Below, in pieces: positions 22,451-25,490 of a stretch of 25,490 nucleotides of DNA. The translations under genes were made by a program, and so were the position numbers. The notes beneath the pieces were generated by a model. That model ran no database searches and was not told the DNA's origin. It saw only the letters and a list, made by a program, of their open reading frames with translations. Numbering within the stretch: the first letter of the stretch is position 1; each line of letters begins with the position of its first letter. Source of the DNA: BS750m-G62 sp964577175 (GTDB lineage Bacteria; Planctomycetota; Phycisphaerae; FEN-1346); contig CAZNYC010000056.1 of assembly GCA_964577175.1 (NCBI GenBank), forward strand, positions 1 to 25,490, in the 5' to 3' direction.

Positions 22451-23128
22451 ATGAAAGCCGGACTCCGCCATCTGCGGGAAGAACTGCTCTCCCACCTGCC
22501 GTTCTCGATCTTCGCGACGGTCGGCGGCATGACGCTCGTCGCCATCCTGACGTTCCTGGGCCAACCGTTCTACGGCGAGCGGCTGCCGGGCGCCTTCCGC
22601 GAACTCTTCCACATCTTTCACCCCGTCCACATGCTCTTCTCGGCGACGGCGACGACGGCGATGTTCTGGCGGTACGAACGGCGATGGCTGAAGGCCCTGA
22701 TCGTGGGCCTCTCCGGCGCGATCGTGGTGTGCGGGGCCAGCGACATCCTGATCCCGTACACAAGCGGCCTGCTGCTGGGCGTGGACATGCACCTGCACGT
22801 CTGTATCGTCGAGCATCCGGCCATGGTCCTGCCGTTTGCGCTGGTGGGCGTGCTGGCGGGGTTTCTGGCCAGCGGGCACATCGTCCAGGCCACGGTCTTC
22901 TCGCACACGGTCCACGTGCTGATCTCCAGCAGCGCCTCGCTGCTGTACCTGGTGAGTTTCGGCCTGACCGGTTGGATCCACCACGCCGGCTACGTCTTCG
23001 TTTTCGTCGTGCTGGCGGTCATGCTGCCGTGCTGCTTCAGCGACATCGTCTGGCCGCTGCTCGTCGTGACGAAGGAAGGCGAGCCCCGCCCTGCACTACA
23101 CCACCATCACGGCGACGGCCACGCGTAG
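22451..23128 (+). CDS. Histidine-rich polytopic membrane protein, possible metal transporter
   Basis: A 225-residue inner-membrane protein I cannot place in a named family. The ATG at 22451 follows GGAGGG by six bases. About six membrane segments can be read (about 18-37, 58-72, 81-99, 122-141, 152-172 and 180-206). Histidines cluster at or near them: ELFHIFHPVHM (His54, 57, 60), DMHLHVCIVEHP (114, 116, 122), SHTVHV (152, 155) and WIHH (177, 178). The soluble tail ends LHHHHGDGHA. Cys193/194 adds potential ligands. This pattern suggests binding or transport of a transition metal. No metal-transport neighbour is present. A family C hairpin follows the stop by 18 bp. Confidence 0.6.
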   Translation: MKAGLRHLREELLSHLPFSIFATVGGMTLVAILTFLGQPFYGERLPGAFRELFHIFHPVHMLFSATATTAMFWRYERRWLKALIVGLSGAIVVCGASDILIPYTSGLLLGVDMHLHVCIVEHPAMVLPFALVGVLAGFLASGHIVQATVFSHTVHVLISSSASLLYLVSFGLTGWIHHAGYVFVFVVLAVMLPCCFSDIVWPLLVVTKEGEPRPALHHHHGDGHA

Positions 23129-23146
23129 GACCGGCGGTCTCTTGCT

Positions 23147-23180
23147 CCCTCTCCCTGGATGGGAGAGGGACGGGGTGAGG
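23147..23180 (+). repeat. Family C hairpin after the histidine-rich gene
   Basis: CCCTCTCCC (23147-23155) and GGGAGAGGG (23161-23169) form a perfect 9-bp stem with loop TGGAT, followed by ACGGGGTGAGG. The stem matches the copy at 14696 exactly while the loop differs. Confidence 0.75.
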
Positions 23181-23212
23181 GGAAAAGAGGTACGCGGGGG
23201 CGTTCTCCTCGC

Positions 23213-23301
23213 CCGTTGAGCCGGCGACGGTACGTCGCCGGCCGTTCGGCGAGCGGCACGCCCTCGACCTCCCCGGCGACCTGCGGTCGCCGGCTCAACG
23301 G
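23213..23301. repeat. 89-bp compound palindrome with 16-bp terminal inverted repeats
   Basis: CCGTTGAGCCGGCGAC (23213-23228) is the exact reverse complement of 23286-23301. Each end also folds alone: GCCGGCGAC/GTCGCCGGC around GGTAC (23220-23242) and CCGGCGAC/GTCGCCGG around CTGCG (23273-23293). This is the build of a paired REP unit (BIME) or a small MITE. No target-site duplication is clear. It occupies the spacer before the metalloprotease-like gene. Confidence 0.75.
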
Positions 23302-23384
23302 TCTTGCCGACCGGCCCCGCAGGCACAGGCATACGGCACGCGTCGGTCGAGATGACAGGCCTCGCCTCGGCGCAGCGCTTGCCA

Positions 23385-23407
23385 CGCCCCCCCGCCGGGC
23401 GTACCAT
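23385..23407 (+). promoter_or_regulatory. Promoter of the HExxH protein gene, leaderless configuration
   Basis: TTGCCA, a 17-bp spacer and TACCAT (23402-23407) match at 5/6 and 4/6. The expected start near 23414 is about two bases before the ATG at 23416, and no ribosome-binding site can be found, so the mRNA may be leaderless. The start of the -35 box lies at about 23379. Confidence 0.5.
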
Positions 23408-23415
23408 ACGGCATC

Positions 23416-24378
23416 ATGGCGCGACTCCGGTCCATCCTGATGTCCGCGGCGGCGGTGGCGGGGGCCTTGGTGGCCGGCCCGGCCGACGCACATGAAGCGC
23501 GGTGGGTGCAGCGACCCACCGCGCACGGCGTGGGACCCACCCTCGCACGGCCGGACGAGGCCGAGCGCGGCACGGCCGGACCCGCTGCCGAGGCCCCGTC
23601 GGCGCCGCGGCGGCTCGTCATCCGGCCCGACCCGGCCGCCGACTGGGACGGGGCGAGCCTCGCCGACGTCACGAAGGTCCTCCGCTCCGCCGCCGAGACC
23701 CTGTGGCAGCACGTGCCCGAGCGGCGCCTCGCGCCCATCCGCGTCCGGCCGAAGGGCGGGCCCATCGTCCTTTACGACCGCGGGCCCGGCGGCGCCTACC
23801 GCGTCCGCCTCGACACGGGCGGCACGTACTGGTGCCAGTATGCGTTCCAGTTCGCCCACGAGTTCGGCCACATCCTGTGCCGGCACGAGAAGCATCCGGA
23901 CGCGACGATGGAACACATGGACCAGAGTAACATGTGGTTCGAGGAATCGGTGTGCGAGACGGCCAGCCTGTTCGCCCTCCGCCGGATGGCCGAGGTGTGG
24001 AAGACGCACCCGCCGTACCCGAACTGGCGGGACTTCGCCCCGAGCCTGCGGTCGTACGCCGAGGACCGCCTCCGGGCCGCCCCCATCCCCAAGGGGACGA
24101 CACTCGCCGCGTGGTACCGGAAGCACGCCGACCGGCTTCGCGAGGAGCCGTGCGACCGGCCGAAGAATCGTGTCGTCGCGGGCGTCCTCCTGCCGATGTT
24201 CGAGGCGGCGCCCGACCGCTGGCAGGCCGTCCGGTACCTGAACGCCGGCGCCCGGCCCGAGCCGCGCTCGTTCGAAGAGTACCTGGCGGACTGGCGCCGC
24301 CACTGCCCCGCCCGTCACCGGCCGTTCGTCCGGCAGGTGGCGGAGGCATTCGGCATCCGCCTGCCGGCGGACGGATAG
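23416..24378 (+). CDS. Secreted HExxH metalloprotease-like protein
   Basis: A 320-residue exported protein. The signal peptide covers about residues 1-25 (SAAAVAGALVAGPADA). Residues 146-155 read QFAHEFGHIL, an HExxH zinc motif (His148, Glu149, His152). The downstream helix MWFEESVCETASLFALRRM (Glu176, 177 or 181) could supply the third ligand, as in gluzincins. A peptidase role is inferred; no known family is certain. Residues about 28-38, just after the signal peptide, are encoded by a perfect family B palindrome (23497-23524), an in-frame insertion at a tolerant place. The ATG lacks a ribosome-binding site but stands right behind a promoter. A diverged CATTCTGAGG-type repeat begins 39 bp after the stop. 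Confidence 0.72.
   Translation: MARLRSILMSAAAVAGALVAGPADAHEARWVQRPTAHGVGPTLARPDEAERGTAGPAAEAPSAPRRLVIRPDPAADWDGASLADVTKVLRSAAETLWQHVPERRLAPIRVRPKGGPIVLYDRGPGGAYRVRLDTGGTYWCQYAFQFAHEFGHILCRHEKHPDATMEHMDQSNMWFEESVCETASLFALRRMAEVWKTHPPYPNWRDFAPSLRSYAEDRLRAAPIPKGTTLAAWYRKHADRLREEPCDRPKNRVVAGVLLPMFEAAPDRWQAVRYLNAGARPEPRSFEEYLADWRRHCPARHRPFVRQVAEAFGIRLPADG
23497..23524. repeat. Perfect family B palindrome inside the metalloprotease-like gene
   Basis: GCGCGGTGGGT (23497-23507) and ACCCACCGCGC (23514-23524) form an 11-bp perfect inverted repeat around GCAGCG. It is translated as about residues 28-37 (ARWVQRPTAH) next to the signal-peptide cleavage site. Confidence 0.75.
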
Positions 24379-24416
24379 GCGGCAGCGAGCGGAAAGCCCG
24401 CACCTTCACTGCGTTC

Positions 24417-24458
24417 TCATTCTGAGGACCCCGAAGGGCGGCGAAGAATCTCGCCGTG
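24417..24458 (+). repeat. Diverged CATTCTGAGG...GAAGAATCTCGCCGTG repeat
   Basis: It shares both ends (TCATTCTGAGG and CGAAGAATCTCGCCGTG) with the tandem unit in lnt, while the middle differs (ACCCCGAAGGGCGG instead of GAGCGAAGCGAC). This shows that the lnt unit began as a dispersed element. Confidence 0.75.
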
Positions 24459-24471
24459 GCCGTGGGCTGTT

Positions 24472-24559
24472 CCGTGCCGGAGGCACGGCGGTTCTCTAGC
24501 CACGGGCGCAAGCCCGTGGAACGCACGGCCATACGACACGCAGGAGCCCCGGAGGGGCG
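24472..24559 (+). repeat. GGA-loop and GCAAG-loop hairpin cluster, first part
   Basis: Three hairpins in series: CCGTGCC-GGA-GGCACGG (24472-24488), CCACGGG-CGCAAG-CCCGTGG (24500-24519, family A) and GCCCC-GGA-GGGGC (24546-24558). The first and third share a GGA loop with different arms, a second loop-conserved, arm-variable family. Confidence 0.7.
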
Positions 24560-24586
24560 ATTGGGGTGCTTCCGAATAGCGAAACG

Positions 24587-24651
24587 CACTGGCGGGCAAG
24601 CCGCCAGTGGCACCCGGGCCCCGCACGGCCGGACAAGACCGGCCGTGGCAC
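24587..24651 (+). repeat. Two family A hairpins upstream of the nucleotidyltransferase gene
   Basis: CACTGGCGG-GCAAG-CCGCCAGTG (24587-24609) and CACGGCCGG-ACAAGA-CCGGCCGTG (24624-24647), each followed by GCAC. Both stems are perfect over nine base pairs. They end 43 bp before the ATG at 24694. No promoter could be read between them and the gene. Confidence 0.75.
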
Positions 24652-24693
24652 GACGCGCGGCGTGCGAACGCGAACGGACGACGAGGGGAATCC

Positions 24694-25490
24694 ATGGCCG
24701 GCCAAGGCAACCCGGTCTGCGTCATCCTGGCGGGCGGCCAGGGTACGCGCATGGCCTCGCCCCGGCGGCACAAGGTCTGTTTCCCGATTCTCGGCCGGCC
24801 GGCCATCGTCCGGGCCATCGAAACGTATAAACGGGCCGGCCTCCGCCGGTTCATCGTCGTGGTCGGCCAGATGGCCGGGCAGGTCATCGCCACCGTCGCC
24901 GGGGCCCATCCGGAGGTGACGTTCGTGTACCAGGCCGAGCCGCTCGGCACCGGCCACGCGGCCCTCGTCGCCGCCGAGGCCCTCGCCGCCGAGGGGTACA
25001 CCGGCGGCGTCCTCGTGACGATGGGCGACAAGGTCACCCGGCCCGAGGTCGTGCGGGACCTCGTGGCCCGCTACCGCGCCGGCCACGCCGACGTCGTCCT
25101 CGCCACGCTCCCCAAAACGGGCGAGACGACCGCCGGCCGGGTGGTCACCGACGGCCGCGGCCGGGTGCGCGGCATCGTGGAACGGGCGGACATCGTCTCG
25201 GCCCGGCGGCGGGGCGAGCGCCTCCGCGTGGGCGGACGGGCGATGACCGCCGCCCAGGTCGAACGGGCCGCCCGCGCCGTCAACCCGTCGATGTACGTCT
25301 TCCGGTTCGAACTGCTGCTGGCGGCCCTCAGGCGGCTGGAGACCGACAACGCGCAGGGCGAGTTGTACCTGACGGATACGATCGCCCCGCTGGCCGCCGA
25401 CGGCCGGGTCGAGACCGTGCCCGTGGCGGACCCGAACGACCTGATGGCGTTCAACACGCCGGCCGAACTGATGGCCGTGGAGGAGGTCGT
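24694..25490 (+). CDS. GlmU-like UDP-sugar pyrophosphorylase domain, 3' end beyond window
   Basis: The first 265 residues of a nucleotidyltransferase related to the N-terminal domain of GlmU, which makes UDP-GlcNAc from GlcNAc-1-phosphate and UTP for peptidoglycan and LPS. The start ATG has GAGGGGA upstream. Motifs: LAGGQGTRM (12-20) with Lys27 for the triphosphate, YQAEPLGTGHA (79-89), the metal-binding MGD (110-112), and NPSMYVF followed by DNAQGELYLTDTI (218-230), which is very close to GlmU. GDK replaces the usual G-D-x-P, and about 15 residues more than in GlmU separate IVERAD from NPSMYVF, so substrate preference may differ. The frame is open at the window end, so whether a left-handed beta-helix acetyltransferase domain follows is unknown. 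The long spacer upstream consists of hairpin repeats. Confidence 0.82.
   Translation, partial: MAGQGNPVCVILAGGQGTRMASPRRHKVCFPILGRPAIVRAIETYKRAGLRRFIVVVGQMAGQVIATVAGAHPEVTFVYQAEPLGTGHAALVAAEALAAEGYTGGVLVTMGDKVTRPEVVRDLVARYRAGHADVVLATLPKTGETTAGRVVTDGRGRVRGIVERADIVSARRRGERLRVGGRAMTAAQVERAARAVNPSMYVFRFELLLAALRRLETDNAQGELYLTDTIAPLAADGRVETVPVADPNDLMAFNTPAELMAVEEV

Noticed and set aside
1..25490. tRNA, rRNA, prophage or insertion-sequence transposase genes
   Set aside because: None was recognised in either strand; the repeats appear to be non-autonomous.

Overview
The window is about 25.5 kb of very GC-rich bacterial DNA containing two 100-N scaffold gaps (1320-1419 and 14794-14893), so it is almost certainly a draft or metagenome-assembled scaffold. 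Several features together point to a planctomycete-like organism (Planctomycetota, perhaps Phycisphaerae): three adjacent PEP-CTERM proteins, a dockerin-type repeat pair, a DapL-type lysine pathway enzyme, Gram-negative lipoprotein biogenesis, and several families of dispersed hairpin repeats. This assignment is inferred from gene content; no rRNA or tRNA gene was seen.

Layout. 1-2718 (+): dapL (3' end lost in gap 1), folK (5' end lost in the same gap), then a two-gene BrnT-like toxin-antitoxin module with its own promoter. 2984-9244 (-): a cell-elongation cluster read leftward: a coiled-coil membrane protein and a small single-span protein with overlapping genes, then mreB, mreC, mreD and a PBP2-type transpeptidase. 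9538-12944 (-): lnt, then a HEAT-repeat lipoprotein. 13251-14669 (+): a fucose/arabinose-isomerase-like protein. 14918-21738 (-): a secreted-protein cluster: a PEP-CTERM protein, a subtilisin with PEP-CTERM, a trypsin-like/beta-helix/dockerin/PEP-CTERM protein, and a degenerate M28-type peptidase homologue. 22451-25490 (+): a histidine-rich membrane protein, a secreted HExxH metalloprotease-like protein and the start of a GlmU-like nucleotidyltransferase.

Functionally, the mre/PBP2 genes build and guide the elongation wall machinery, DapL supplies diaminopimelate for the same wall, and Lnt finishes lipoproteins such as the HEAT protein next door. The PEP-CTERM group should be exported and processed by an exosortase system that is not encoded here.

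The most unusual signal is repeat DNA. At least five families of palindromic elements are scattered between genes. Some are also inserted in frame within genes, notably two sites in lnt, one of which is an exact 99-bp (33-codon) tandem duplication inside the catalytic domain. One hairpin family keeps a GCAAG-type loop while its arms change in a base-pair-preserving way. A recurrent promoter pattern (CTTGAC, 16-17 bp, TA-rich -10) can be read in front of most transcription units; twice the TGA stop codon of the preceding gene lies inside the -35 box.
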